Both the position numbers and the translations under genes were made by a program. From an uncultured Anaerolineae bacterium (lineage in GTDB: Bacteria > Chloroflexota > Anaerolineae > Anaerolineales > Villigracilaceae): 64,000 nt of DNA. The DNA lies in contig CAIJPN010000100.1 in assembly GCA_903822545.1 (NCBI GenBank), positions 26,505-90,504 of the forward strand, given 5' to 3'. Positions 1-8,093 of the stretch are shown here, in pieces; within the stretch, counting starts at the first letter, position 1; each line of letters opens with the position of its first letter. The notes beneath the pieces are model-generated. The model ran no database searches, was not told where the DNA came from, and was given only the letters and a program-made list of their open reading frames with translations.

Positions 1-1764
1 CTGAGCGATGGTTTCGACGACCGAGAATCGCAAGTCCGCCTGTTCGAGCTGCTCGCCGAGAACAAACTCAACGCCGGGCGGGTGGATGAAGCCGAGCGGC
101 TCCGCCAAAGGGCCGAGGAACTGCGTTTGGAAGGGCCAACCAACAGCCAGTTGCAGTTCCGCGTCTGGCTGCGAACCGGCCGACTAACGGAAGCACGCAC
201 CGGGTTGGAAAATCGCGCCGAAGCCGAAAAACGGGAACCAGTCCAAACGCCGCGCGCCCACCGCGAAACGATGCTCATCCTATCCCTAATCTACTCTTTC
301 ATGGGGCTGGGTGAACAGGCCTACCAGGCCGCACTCGATGGCACACGGCGCGGCGACGACCTGAAATCGCCTTTTGTGACAGCGGTCGGGCATATGCGCC
401 AGGGACATGCCCTGATGATGCGCGGCGGGGCCGAAAATTATATCCGCGCGCGCGAACAGTACGAAAAAAGCATCGAAATCAGCCGCTCGTTAGCGGTTTC
501 GCGCCTGCGGGTCGAGTCGGGCTGGGGCTTGTGCCGATCCTACGGCTATCTCGGCGACCTGACCCGTGCCCAGCAGCACGCCCAGGATGCCATTGAAATC
601 GCCGACCAGGCCGGTGACGAGTGGATTGCCTCACTGACGCGCCTTTCGATGGGCGCCAGCCTGATGCTTGCGGCGCGTTACGAGGCCGCCGAACAATGGC
701 TCAACCGCGCCGTAGCCGGCTTCCAGGAGTGCAGCGACCCGTTCGGGCGCAGCGCAACGCGGCTGTGGCTGGCGCTGGGCTACTTCAAGCAGAAACAGTC
801 CGGTCGGCTGGAGCAAATCCTGCCAGAGCTGCTGGCCACCTGCCGCGCCAACGGTTACGACTTCCTGTTCACCCGCCCAACCTTTGCCGGAGCGCCGGAT
901 GAGCGGATTTTCATCCCGCTGCTGCTTTTGGCCCGTCAAAAAGGCTGGGAAGCGGGCTACATCAACCACCTGCTCGACGGGCTGGGGCTTTCCGCCCTGG
1001 AGCTGCATCCCGGTTACCGGCTGCGGGTGCAAACCCTGGGCAACTTCCAGGTCTGGCGCGGCGCGGAACTGGTGCCTGCCAACGGCTGGCGGCGCGAAAA
1101 ATCACGCCAGCTCCTCCAGATTTTGCTGACCAACCGCCAATCACCGCTCGACCGTGACCAGCTCTGCGAATTTCTCTGGCCCGAAGCCGATCCAGCCACC
1201 GCCCAGCGCAACTTCAAGATTACGCTAAACACCCTCTACCAGGTGCTCGAACCCGAGCGCGACCCCGGTGCAGAATCGGCCTACATCCTGCGCGACGGCA
1301 GCGCCTACGCCCTGCGCCCCTCCGCCGACCTGGAGCTGGATGCCGATGAATTTATCGCGCTCACCCGCCAGGCCGCCAAAACCTCCTTCCGCGAGGCTGC
1401 CCTGCTTGAAAAAGCGGTTTCCCTGTACCAGGGCGATTACCTGCCCGATACACTCTACGAAACCTGGGCCGCCGAGGAACGCGAAAGGCTGGCGGCGCTC
1501 TTTTTAGAGATTTCTGACCATTTGGTGGAACTGCTGCTCGAACAGGAACGCTACACCGAAGCCATCGACCTGGCCCAGCGCGTCCTGACCCAGGACAACT
1601 GCTGGGAGCGCGCCTACCGCCACTTGATGCTGGCCTACTCCAAACTCGGCGACCGGGGCCAGGTCGGGAGAACGTACCAGCGCTGCGTCCAGGTTTTACG
1701 CGATGAGTTGGATGTCAGCCCGTCGGGGGAGACAGAAAAACTATACCAATCATTGACTTTGTAG
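1..1764 (+). CDS. BTAD/TPR transcriptional regulator, 5' end outside window
   Basis: The reading frame is open from base 1, so the gene begins upstream; the GTG at 82 is only an internal codon. The first two thirds are helical, TPR-like repeats. From about base 1021 comes a winged-helix segment (VQTLGNFQVWRG, then the REKSRQLLQILL helix), followed by a bacterial transcriptional activation domain (ALLEKAVSLYQGDYLP, WAAEERERLAALFLEI). This is the C-terminal layout of large SARP/MalT-like regulators, which usually carry a STAND ATPase upstream. The likely role is as a DNA-binding activator; the target is unknown. The TAG stop at 1762-1764 lies inside a palindromic repeat, so the repeat may have set the present C-terminus. 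Confidence 0.85.
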   Translation: MSDGFDDRESQVRLFELLAENKLNAGRVDEAERLRQRAEELRLEGPTNSQLQFRVWLRTGRLTEARTGLENRAEAEKREPVQTPRAHRETMLILSLIYSFMGLGEQAYQAALDGTRRGDDLKSPFVTAVGHMRQGHALMMRGGAENYIRAREQYEKSIEISRSLAVSRLRVESGWGLCRSYGYLGDLTRAQQHAQDAIEIADQAGDEWIASLTRLSMGASLMLAARYEAAEQWLNRAVAGFQECSDPFGRSATRLWLALGYFKQKQSGRLEQILPELLATCRANGYDFLFTRPTFAGAPDERIFIPLLLLARQKGWEAGYINHLLDGLGLSALELHPGYRLRVQTLGNFQVWRGAELVPANGWRREKSRQLLQILLTNRQSPLDRDQLCEFLWPEADPATAQRNFKITLNTLYQVLEPERDPGAESAYILRDGSAYALRPSADLELDADEFIALTRQAAKTSFREAALLEKAVSLYQGDYLPDTLYETWAAEERERLAALFLEISDHLVELLLEQERYTEAIDLAQRVLTQDNCWERAYRHLMLAYSKLGDRGQVGRTYQRCVQVLRDELDVSPSGETEKLYQSLTL

Positions 1765-1787
1765 GGGCGGGGTAACCCCGCCCCTAC
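1761..1787. repeat. GTAG...CTAC palindrome, copy 1
   Basis: The arms GTAGGGGCGGGG and CCCCGCCCCTAC surround a TAA centre, giving a perfect 12-bp inverted repeat. It overlaps the stop codon of the BTAD regulator. A near-identical copy lies at 2029-2055, on the other side of the small gene between them. It could act as a terminator hairpin, but there is no clear T-run. Confidence 0.9.
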
Positions 1788-1831
1788 CGTTTGTAACTCT
1801 TGTGTACCCCCCATCTGCTATGCTGGTAGCG

Positions 1832-2029
1832 ATGGACGCCAGCGAATCCCCCACCATTTCATCATTCGTCATACGCTTTGTCATCGACCCCGGTAATACA
1901 TCATCCTACCGGGGCGAGATTCGTCATATCCAGACGCAGGAGGAAATCCATTTTCACCTGTGGGAGGAAGCCGAGGCGTTTATCCGGCGCTTTGTGCCGC
2001 TGGAAGACAAAAAACGCGATTTGTTGTAG
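1832..2029 (+). CDS. small conserved hypothetical protein
   Basis: This 65-residue protein has the core SSFVIRFVIDPG...YRGEIRHIQTQEEIHFHLWEEAEAFIRRF. It resembles, from memory, small Chloroflexota proteins in which an F-V-x-R strand precedes an R-G-E-I-x-H-I-Q motif and an E-A-x-x-F helix. There is no signal peptide or membrane segment, and the function is unknown. The start is uncertain: GTG 1802, ATG 1820 and ATG 1832 are in frame and none has a strong ribosome-binding site. The gene is bracketed by two copies of the same palindrome, and its TAG stop abuts the second. Confidence 0.6.
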   Translation: MDASESPTISSFVIRFVIDPGNTSSYRGEIRHIQTQEEIHFHLWEEAEAFIRRFVPLEDKKRDLL

Positions 2030-2055
2030 CAGGGGCGGGGTAACCCCGCCCCTAC
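2029..2055. repeat. GTAG...CTAC palindrome, copy 2
   Basis: GCAGGGGCGGGG and CCCCGCCCCTAC pair around TAA with one arm mismatch. The sequence is almost identical to copy 1, and the two flank the small gene. It ends 23 bases before the KAS III-like start codon. Confidence 0.9.
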
Positions 2056-2078
2056 CATGCCAATTTAAGGATTAACCC

Positions 2079-3065
2079 ATGCCCCGCAACCCCCAAATTC
2101 TCTCTACCGGAAGTTATGTCCCCGAACGGATCGTCACCAACGCTGAAGTCGATGCCCTGATGGGCGAATCGACCTCCGAATGGCTGCTGGCCAATGTCGG
2201 CATCAAAGAACGCCGCTGGATGTCTCCCGAGCAGGTCACCTCCGACCTGATTGTGGAAGCCTCCAAAAAGGCGCTGGAGCGCGCCGGGATCAGCGCCGCC
2301 GACCTGGACCTGATCATCGTCTCGACCGACACACCCGATTACCTGTCGCCCTCCACTTCGGTGGTGGTGCAATACAAACTCGGCGCGGAGAAGGCTGGCT
2401 GCTACGATGTCAACTCGGCCTGCGCGGGCTGGGTGACGGCCCTTGACCAGGGCGCGCGCTACCTGCTGACTGAGCCGTCGATGAAATATATCCTCGTCGC
2501 GGGCGGGTATGGCATGAGCCGCTATATCGACATCAAGGATAAGAAAACCGCCAACCTGTTTGCGGATGGCGCGGGGGCGGTGGTGCTCGGCCTGGGCGAG
2601 GAACCCGGCTTTTTGGGCAGCAACCTGCTGGCAGTCGGCTCGTTCCACGATGCGCTGGGGATTTACACCGGGGGCACCTCCCGCCCTGCCAGCGCGGGGA
2701 ACTATCCCAAAGTGGAATTTGTCAAAAAATTCCCCAAAACTTTCAATACCGAATATTGGCCCAAACTGATGCAGGGCGCGCTCGACAAAGCTGGTCTGAC
2801 CTTTGACCAGGTTGACCAATACTACTTTACCCAGTTGAATTTGCGCACGATAGAGTTTATGATGGATTTGTTAAAGCAGCCCATCTCCAAAACCCACTGG
2901 GTGATGGATAAATGGGGCTACACCGGCTCGCCGTGTGTCATTATGGCGCTGGATGATGCGATTGCGCAGGGCAAAGGCCCCAAACCCGGTGAGAACATCC
3001 TGTTCTGCGCCAGCGGCGGCGGGATTACGATGGCTTCGTCGGTGTGGAAGTGGGTTGGAAAGTAG
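2079..3065 (+). CDS. KAS III-like thiolase-fold protein (FabH/OleA superfamily)
   Basis: This 328-residue protein matches the length and order of beta-ketoacyl-ACP synthase III. It has an N-terminal GSYVPE segment, the nucleophile in VNSACAGW (Cys115) and a C-terminal GGGxTxxS-like turn (ASGGGITMAS). The other two catalytic residues of ordinary FabH are not where expected: the HQAN-type His aligns with Thr251 (YFTQLN), and the GNT-type Asn aligns with Tyr281 (KWGYTGS). A normal decarboxylating Claisen condensation is therefore doubtful; acyl transfer or a variant condensation is possible. The acyl-CoA ligase 54 bases downstream suggests it handles an activated acyl substrate. The start ATG follows AAGGATTAACCC. 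Confidence 0.8.
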   Translation: MPRNPQILSTGSYVPERIVTNAEVDALMGESTSEWLLANVGIKERRWMSPEQVTSDLIVEASKKALERAGISAADLDLIIVSTDTPDYLSPSTSVVVQYKLGAEKAGCYDVNSACAGWVTALDQGARYLLTEPSMKYILVAGGYGMSRYIDIKDKKTANLFADGAGAVVLGLGEEPGFLGSNLLAVGSFHDALGIYTGGTSRPASAGNYPKVEFVKKFPKTFNTEYWPKLMQGALDKAGLTFDQVDQYYFTQLNLRTIEFMMDLLKQPISKTHWVMDKWGYTGSPCVIMALDDAIAQGKGPKPGENILFCASGGGITMASSVWKWVGK

Positions 3066-3104
3066 AAAGCAGAAAGTCAAATTTCCTACTTTCCACTTTC
3101 TACT
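3061..3104. repeat. imperfect inverted repeat spanning a stop codon
   Basis: AGTAGAAAGCAGAAAGT at 3061-3077 pairs with ACTTTCCACTTTCTACT at 3088-3104, matching at 15 of 17 positions. It contains the TAG stop of the KAS III-like gene. The sequence differs from the GTAG...CTAC palindromes but occupies the same kind of position. Confidence 0.7.
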
Positions 3105-3118
3105 GAAAGGAGAGTTGC

Positions 3119-4669
3119 ATGTACATTGGAGACTATTTAGCCCGGCGCGAACTCTATTCTCCCGACAAACTGGCTTTCATCGACGCCGGAAAAAGCCCGG
3201 AATGGCGACTGACTTACCGCGAGGCCAACCAGCGTGCCAATAAACTCGCCAACTGGTTCAAAAGCCAGGGCGTCGGCCAGGGCGACCGGGTAGCGATTTT
3301 GGCCCGTGACGGGTACGAGCATCTCGATTGCTTTTTCGCCTGCTCCAAGCTGGGCGCGATTCACACCGCGCTCAACTGGCGGCTGAACTGGCACGAACTG
3401 CTCGAGATATTCCAGTACACCACGCCCAAAATCCTGGTTTTCTCCGATGATTTTCGCGCCAACGTGGAAAAACTGGTTGCCGAATACCCGCTGACTACTG
3501 TCCATCTCGATGGAGATGGCCTGGGTAGGGGCGAGCCGACGGCTCGCTCCTACAGCCTGCATTTCGAGACCACCCTGCAGGCCTCCCCCGCGACCCCCGT
3601 CACCTGCGAAAGCCTCGAAGCCGAAGACATTGCCGCGCTGATTTTCACCGGCGGCACCACCGGCCTGCCCAAAGCCGCCGAAGTCTCGCACCGTATGATC
3701 GCCTGGAACACGCTCAACACCGTCATCCATGACGTGACCCACAACGACACCTACCTGAACGTTTTCCCCATGTTCCACACCGGCGGGCTGTTCGTTTACA
3801 CCCTGCCGCAGGTCATTTTTGGCGGGACGACGATGCTCATCCGCGCCTTTGACCCGGCCCAGGTGCTGACCCTGCTCCAGCGCGAAAAAGTGACGGTTTT
3901 CGCCGCCGTCCCGACCATGTACCAGATGTTGACCACCGCCCCCAACTGGGCGGAAGCAGATTTGTCGTCGCTGCGCTTCTGCACCTCGGGTGGCGCGCCG
4001 CTGCCGGTCCCGCTGGTGGAAAAATACACCGCTGAAAAAGGCATCCGTTTCAAGCAAGGATTCGGCATGACCGAGTTTGGTCCCGGCATCTTTGCCCTCG
4101 CCCCCGAGGATGCCATCCGCAAAGCCGGGTCGATCGGCCGCCCGAACTTTTTCGTCGACGCCCAGATTGTCGATGACGAGAATCGTTTCCTCGGCCCCGA
4201 CCAGGAGGGCGAACTTGTCCTGAAAGGCGAATCTTATTGCTCTGGCTACTTCAACAACCCTGAAGCGACCGCTGCCGCCGTGGATGAGCGCGGCTACTTC
4301 CACACCGGTGACGTGGCCCGCTACGATAGCGAGGGCTACTTCTACATCGTTGACCGCAAAAAGGACATGTTCATCAGCGGCGGCGAGAACGTTTACCCGG
4401 CGGAGATTGAAAAGGTCATTTACCAAAATCCCGCCGTGCACATGTGCGCCGTGATCGGCCTGCCCGACCCCAAATGGGGCGAAGTCGGCAAGGCTTGTGT
4501 GGTGCTCAAACCCGGAAACATCGTCAGCGAAGCAGAACTGCTCGAATTCATGTCTGCGCGGCTGGCAAAGTACAAAGTTCCCAAGTCAGTGGCGTTCCTC
4601 GAGGCCCTGCCGATCTCGGCGGCTGGGAAAATTCTCAAGCGCGAGTTGCGCGAAAAATTTACAAGTTAG
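3119..4669 (+). CDS. acyl-CoA synthetase / AMP-dependent ligase
   Basis: This is a 516-residue ANL-superfamily enzyme that activates a carboxylic acid with ATP and CoA. The P-loop-like A3 motif is FTGGTTGLPKAAEVSH, the A5 motif is GFGMTEFGPG, and the hinge and core motifs are YFHTGDVARYDSEGYFYIVDRKKD. The catalytic lysine is in the C-terminal SAAGKILKREL. Length is normal. A strong AAAGGAG site precedes ATG 3119. A 29-bp palindrome is inserted in frame around residues 136-146 and encodes GRGEPTARSYS, in a surface loop of the large domain. It probably works with the KAS III-like gene just upstream; the substrate cannot be read from sequence. Confidence 0.9.
   Translation: MYIGDYLARRELYSPDKLAFIDAGKSPEWRLTYREANQRANKLANWFKSQGVGQGDRVAILARDGYEHLDCFFACSKLGAIHTALNWRLNWHELLEIFQYTTPKILVFSDDFRANVEKLVAEYPLTTVHLDGDGLGRGEPTARSYSLHFETTLQASPATPVTCESLEAEDIAALIFTGGTTGLPKAAEVSHRMIAWNTLNTVIHDVTHNDTYLNVFPMFHTGGLFVYTLPQVIFGGTTMLIRAFDPAQVLTLLQREKVTVFAAVPTMYQMLTTAPNWAEADLSSLRFCTSGGAPLPVPLVEKYTAEKGIRFKQGFGMTEFGPGIFALAPEDAIRKAGSIGRPNFFVDAQIVDDENRFLGPDQEGELVLKGESYCSGYFNNPEATAAAVDERGYFHTGDVARYDSEGYFYIVDRKKDMFISGGENVYPAEIEKVIYQNPAVHMCAVIGLPDPKWGEVGKACVVLKPGNIVSEAELLEFMSARLAKYKVPKSVAFLEALPISAAGKILKRELREKFTS
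3525..3553. repeat. GTAG...CTAC palindrome inside a coding sequence
   Basis: GTAGGGGCGAGCC and GGCTCGCTCCTAC pair around GAC, with one mismatch in 13. It lies within the acyl-CoA synthetase and keeps its frame open. It shares the GTAGGGGCG end with the copies at 1761 and 2029. Confidence 0.88.
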
Positions 4670-4771
4670 CTCATCACCGCCCCTGCAAATCAATAGCCGG
4701 GTCATCACTTTTGGGTGCTATAATGTTTTCGTTGTATTCACCCCGTGGAATATTGCGAAAAGGATATTATC

Positions 4772-4918
4772 TTGGTAAAAGTAAATTACAAACACGAAAA
4801 GCGACAGAAAGAACTGGAAAAGAAGAAGAAGAAAGAGCAAAAGATTAAGCGCAAGCAGGAAAAAAAGGAAATCCAGCCACAGGAAAACCCTGTCCAGGTG
4901 ACCGGGAATACAGAGTGA
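4772..4918 (+). CDS. small lysine-rich conserved protein
   Basis: This 48-residue ORF begins with TTG 4772, seven bases after an AAAAGGA ribosome-binding site. The product begins VKVNYKHEKRQKELEKKKK and is strongly basic and helical, with 15 Lys/Arg in the first 34 residues. From memory, similar short V-K-V-N-Y-K-x-E-K-R-Q-K-E proteins occur in many bacteria without known function. A terminator hairpin follows the TGA directly, which supports it as a separate transcription unit. Its size and charge suggest an RNA- or ribosome-associated role, but that is only inference. Confidence 0.75.
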   Translation: MVKVNYKHEKRQKELEKKKKKEQKIKRKQEKKEIQPQENPVQVTGNTE

Positions 4919-4921
4919 GTG

Positions 4922-4960
4922 CAGAGACCAGGAACATCGCAAACTGGTCTCTGTGTTCTT
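4922..4960 (+). terminator. Rho-independent terminator
   Basis: CAGAGACCAG (4922-4931) pairs perfectly with CTGGTCTCTG (4944-4953), followed by TGTTCTTT. It lies four bases after the Lys-rich gene. A closely related hairpin occurs at 5501-5527, beyond the DUF4258/MqsA pair. Confidence 0.75.
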
Positions 4961-4967
4961 TATAGCC

Positions 4968-5252
4968 ATGAACACCCGCCCCATTGTTTTTTGTATCCAT
5001 GCCATCCAGCGCATGTTTGAACGCCAGGTTTCAGAAGAGCATGTGCGGCAGGTTTTGGAATCTGGTGAACTGATTGAAGATTATTCGGATGAAATGCTCT
5101 CGCCAGGCGGGCTGATGTTGGGACGGCGTGGCAACCGTCCTTTGCATGTGGTTGTGATCGAGAACACCGCAGAAAATGAGCAGTTAGTGATCACCGTTTA
5201 TGAACCCGACCCATCGAAATGGAAACCTGGATTCAGGTACAGGAAGAAATGA
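4968..5252 (+). CDS. DUF4258 protein, possible toxin of a two-gene cassette
   Basis: This 94-residue protein has the DUF4258 pattern: HAIQRMFERQVSEEHVRQVLESGELIEDY, then RPLHVVVIENTAENEQLVITVYEPD. The fold is thought to be RelE/BrnT-like. Its stop overlaps the next gene's start (ATGA, 5249-5252), so the two are translationally coupled. DUF4258 next to a YgiT/MqsA-type zinc-ribbon protein is a recurrent arrangement suggesting a type II toxin-antitoxin pair; toxicity is inferred. I chose ATG 4968 because GTG 4953 lies at the edge of the upstream terminator stem. The ribosome-binding site is weak. Confidence 0.8.
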   Translation: MNTRPIVFCIHAIQRMFERQVSEEHVRQVLESGELIEDYSDEMLSPGGLMLGRRGNRPLHVVVIENTAENEQLVITVYEPDPSKWKPGFRYRKK

Positions 5253-5494
5253 AGTGCGTTATCTGCAATCAGGCTGAGACCGTTCCGGGCCTGGCATCCA
5301 CCCTGCTAGAGCGCGGCCAGATGGCCCTGACCGTGAATAATATCCCCGCGCGGGTGTGCCCATATTGCGGAGAATCTTATATCGATGAAACTGTGGCGGC
5401 CACCCTGCTGGGTCAGGCTGAGAAAATGTCGAGGGCGGGGACAAAGGTAGAGACCTGGGATTACTCCCAGGCGCTCGAATCGCTGCCAGGCTAG
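5249..5494 (+). CDS. YgiT/MqsA-type zinc-ribbon protein, possible antitoxin
   Basis: This 81-residue protein has two Cys-x2-Cys knuckles, MKCVICNQAETVPG and VCPYCGESYIDE, spaced as in the N-terminal zinc domain of MqsA. The helical tail (ATLLGQAEKMSRAG) is short and carries no complete helix-turn-helix, so it may neutralise by binding rather than by repression. ATG 5249 overlaps the upstream stop. The start is set by the MKC motif and the coupling. Confidence 0.8.
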   Translation: MKCVICNQAETVPGLASTLLERGQMALTVNNIPARVCPYCGESYIDETVAATLLGQAEKMSRAGTKVETWDYSQALESLPG

Positions 5495-5500
5495 AATAAA

Positions 5501-5533
5501 CAGAGACCGGTGATGATCTGGTCTCTGTTTTTA
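5501..5533. terminator. terminator, probably bidirectional
   Basis: CAGAGACC (5501-5508) pairs with GGTCTCTG (5520-5527), followed by TTTTTAT. It ends the DUF4258/MqsA pair on the plus strand and sits just beyond the stop of the cyclase on the minus strand. Confidence 0.75.
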
Positions 5534-5537
5534 TGTG

Positions 5538-7232
5538 TTATCTGAAGCCGGTAACGTACCAGACGGGCATTTTGCCTTTGCCCTTGATCTCGATTATCCC
5601 GCGCGGCTCACTGATGAATTCAGAATCCAGCAGGGCGCGGGTGCTTTCGGTGATCTGGATGCTGCCACCCAGGCCGCTCGATTCCATGCGGCTGGCAATG
5701 TTGACAGTGTCACCCCACAGGTCATAGATGAATTTTTTGCGTCCGATCACCCCGGCCACCACCGGGCCTGAATTGATGCCAATGCGGAAGGCCAGTTTGT
5801 GTCCCATAAATTCACGCGAAGCCATATATGCGTGGACATCCAGTCCAAAACGGGCCAGCGCCTGGGCATGGTCAGGCCGGGGGTTGGGTACTCCCGCCGC
5901 TACCATATAACAATCACCGATGGTTTTAATCTTTTCCAGGTTGTATTTTTCCACTAAGCTGTCGAAGTAGGTAAAAATCTCGTTGAGCAGTTTGACCAGT
6001 TCGTCCGCGGTGAGTTTGGCTGAAAACGGGGTGAAGTTGACCACATCTGCGAACAAAATGCTGGCAGAATCGAAGTGCTCGGCGATGATTGGGTCGCCGC
6101 GTTTGAGCATTGCGGCCACATCTTGCGGCAGGATGTTCAGCAACAGACTCTCGCTCTTTTCGCGCTCGGCTTCGGCCAGGGCGCGGGCTTCTTTCAGGTC
6201 AGTGATGTCGTGCAACAACATCAGGCGCCCGGTCAGCCGGCCCTGGCGATCGGTTAGTGGGGAGATGTGAAGGTCAAAGATGCACTTTTTGCCGTTGATG
6301 GGTATGGTTAGCTCAGACTGCAGGGTTGTTGCATCATGGTAACTGTTGAGAAGTTCGGGCCAGGCGCGCAGCACTTCGGTCACAGGCCGCCCGGTGGTGT
6401 TTTCGATCTCGATGTTCAGGATGCGCCGCGCCGAGGGGTTGATATCTGCCACCCGATTTTTAGCATCCAACACCAGCAGGGCATCGCTCATGGTTTCAAT
6501 CAGCCGGTCACGCGCCACAGGGGCGACATCCAGCAACCCATAACGGAAGAAATCCCAGGCCAGGAATAATCCGGTAACGGTAAAAGCTACGGAGGTCAGG
6601 TCGACTGAAGTCCAGAGAGAATTATTTTCCAGCAGGTTGTTGATCACGTAGAAAATATTCAAGAATAAAGGCGCAAAAATCCCCAGGAGCAAAAAAGCGA
6701 TCTGGCGGTGATACTGGCGCGCAGACTCAAACAGGGTGCGCACCAGGATGTAAATGCTCATCCCGACCAGCAGGTAAGAATAAATGAGGTGGAAGAGAAA
6801 CCAGGGGCCATGCACATAATCCAAATCCAGCGGGCCAATGAAGATTTTTTCCCAAAGCCAGTGATGGGCTTCGTTGGTAAAGGCGATCGCAATCGTTATG
6901 ACCGGGAAGATGGAGAGCAAGGTAATGATCATGTTGCCGCCCCATCGTTGATAGGCAGTATAGCGGGCGGCAAAGGCCAACATCGCAACCGGCATACTGC
7001 TGATGGGAACATAGGCCATTTTGGCCCAGAAAATTTTGGCTTCGATCCCCTCTGCGACAATCCCAATAGCATCAAAGAGTGCCCAAAGCGCCACCAAGGA
7101 CATGGCAAGCATAAAGGGCGCACTGCCGCGGATAATGCGCCCCAGGGAGGCCTGCCAGCCAATGTAAATTGTCAACGCCAAGGAGATAAACGCGGCCAGG
7201 AACATGGGCAGTGCAACAGATAAATTTTGCAT
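5538..7232 (-). CDS. membrane adenylate cyclase: 7TM sensor, PAS, class III cyclase
   Basis: This is a 564-residue enzyme predicted to make cAMP. Residues 1-230 form about seven hydrophobic segments like the histidine-kinase N-terminal 7TM domain. A PAS domain follows (LIETMSDALLVLDAKNRVADINPSARRIL), then a short coiled linker. The class III cyclase domain has metal-binding Asp in ILFADVVNF and IGDCYM, the substrate-selecting Lys in KIKTIGD and Asp in LWGDTVNIASRMES, and the transition-state Asn and Arg in the same motif. The Lys/Asp pair favours ATP over GTP. It is transcribed alone, facing the MqsA-like gene across a shared terminator. Confidence 0.93.
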   Translation of the reverse strand: MQNLSVALPMFLAAFISLALTIYIGWQASLGRIIRGSAPFMLAMSLVALWALFDAIGIVAEGIEAKIFWAKMAYVPISSMPVAMLAFAARYTAYQRWGGNMIITLLSIFPVITIAIAFTNEAHHWLWEKIFIGPLDLDYVHGPWFLFHLIYSYLLVGMSIYILVRTLFESARQYHRQIAFLLLGIFAPLFLNIFYVINNLLENNSLWTSVDLTSVAFTVTGLFLAWDFFRYGLLDVAPVARDRLIETMSDALLVLDAKNRVADINPSARRILNIEIENTTGRPVTEVLRAWPELLNSYHDATTLQSELTIPINGKKCIFDLHISPLTDRQGRLTGRLMLLHDITDLKEARALAEAEREKSESLLLNILPQDVAAMLKRGDPIIAEHFDSASILFADVVNFTPFSAKLTADELVKLLNEIFTYFDSLVEKYNLEKIKTIGDCYMVAAGVPNPRPDHAQALARFGLDVHAYMASREFMGHKLAFRIGINSGPVVAGVIGRKKFIYDLWGDTVNIASRMESSGLGGSIQITESTRALLDSEFISEPRGIIEIKGKGKMPVWYVTGFR

Positions 7233-7406
7233 GGCAAACTACTCCTGATGCGCTTGTTCGAGGCTGAATATGGTGGAAAAATCGTCTCTGAATGGTTGTG
7301 ATTATAAACGAGGGATGGGTAACAACCCGCCAGGAAAGCGGGAGTGTGATAATATCGCCACAATACCGCGCGAATTGGCAAATCGCGCCATCCTACAGGA
7401 GCTTTT

Positions 7407-8093
7407 ATGAAGATTGCCTTTGCTGGAACCGGCTATATCAACAAAATCCATGCCATCGCCGCTCAAAATGCGGGCGCAGAGCTGGCGGCAGTGGTGAATC
7501 ACAAAATCGGCAAAATCATCCGCACCAAAAGCTACGGAGCGCACGTCCACTGGGGGCCGGGCGGATGGTTCACCCAGAAACAATTCGCGGGCGGCGGCGC
7601 GATGGCCGATATGGGTATTCACGCCCTCGACACAGCCCGCTTCCTGCTCGGCGACCCGCAGCCGGTGCGCGTCTACGCCAAAATCGGCACACACTATGGC
7701 AGCTACGATGTAGACGATACTGGCATCATCCACGTTGAGTGGGATAACGACGCGACATCTTATCTCGAATCAGGTTGGTGGCAGCCCCATGCCGACGGGC
7801 CGGAAGCAGCAGTACAGCTTTATGGCACCGATGGGTTTGGAACGGTGCATCCAACACGGGTGGAAATAAGAAACCAGCCGGAAGAAAAAATTGAGCTTGT
7901 TGACCCCGGCTACACCTTCCCGCGCGAAAACCATGCCCCGCAGAGCATGTATGACCGGCAAATGGCGTATTTTATCGAATGTGTCCGCGAGAAAAAGACC
8001 CCCAACCCCGGCGGCGCAGAGGGGTGGGTCAACATGAAGGTAGTGGATGCGGCCTACAAATCGAGCGAAACCGGGAGAGTGGTTGCCTTATGA
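7407..8093 (+). CDS. Gfo/Idh/MocA-family protein with internal deletion
   Basis: This 228-residue ORF starts with a Rossmann strand (MKIAFAGTGYINKIHAIAAQNAGAELAAVVNH). It then jumps at residue 32 to KIGKIIRTKSYGAHVHWGPGGWF, which belongs after the catalytic EKP segment. The C-terminal domain is intact (GGGAMADMGIHALDTARFLLGDP). Normal members have about 340-390 residues, so roughly 120, including most of the NAD-binding fold and the EKP lysine, are missing with the frame preserved. It is therefore likely inactive as an oxidoreductase. Its stop overlaps the next start (ATGA), so translation may still matter for the epimerase downstream. Confidence 0.8.
   Translation: MKIAFAGTGYINKIHAIAAQNAGAELAAVVNHKIGKIIRTKSYGAHVHWGPGGWFTQKQFAGGGAMADMGIHALDTARFLLGDPQPVRVYAKIGTHYGSYDVDDTGIIHVEWDNDATSYLESGWWQPHADGPEAAVQLYGTDGFGTVHPTRVEIRNQPEEKIELVDPGYTFPRENHAPQSMYDRQMAYFIECVREKKTPNPGGAEGWVNMKVVDAAYKSSETGRVVAL

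Noticed and set aside
3137..4441. Long minus-strand frame opposite the acyl-CoA synthetase
   Set aside because: It arises from GC-rich codon bias; the plus-strand gene has all family motifs and a ribosome-binding site.
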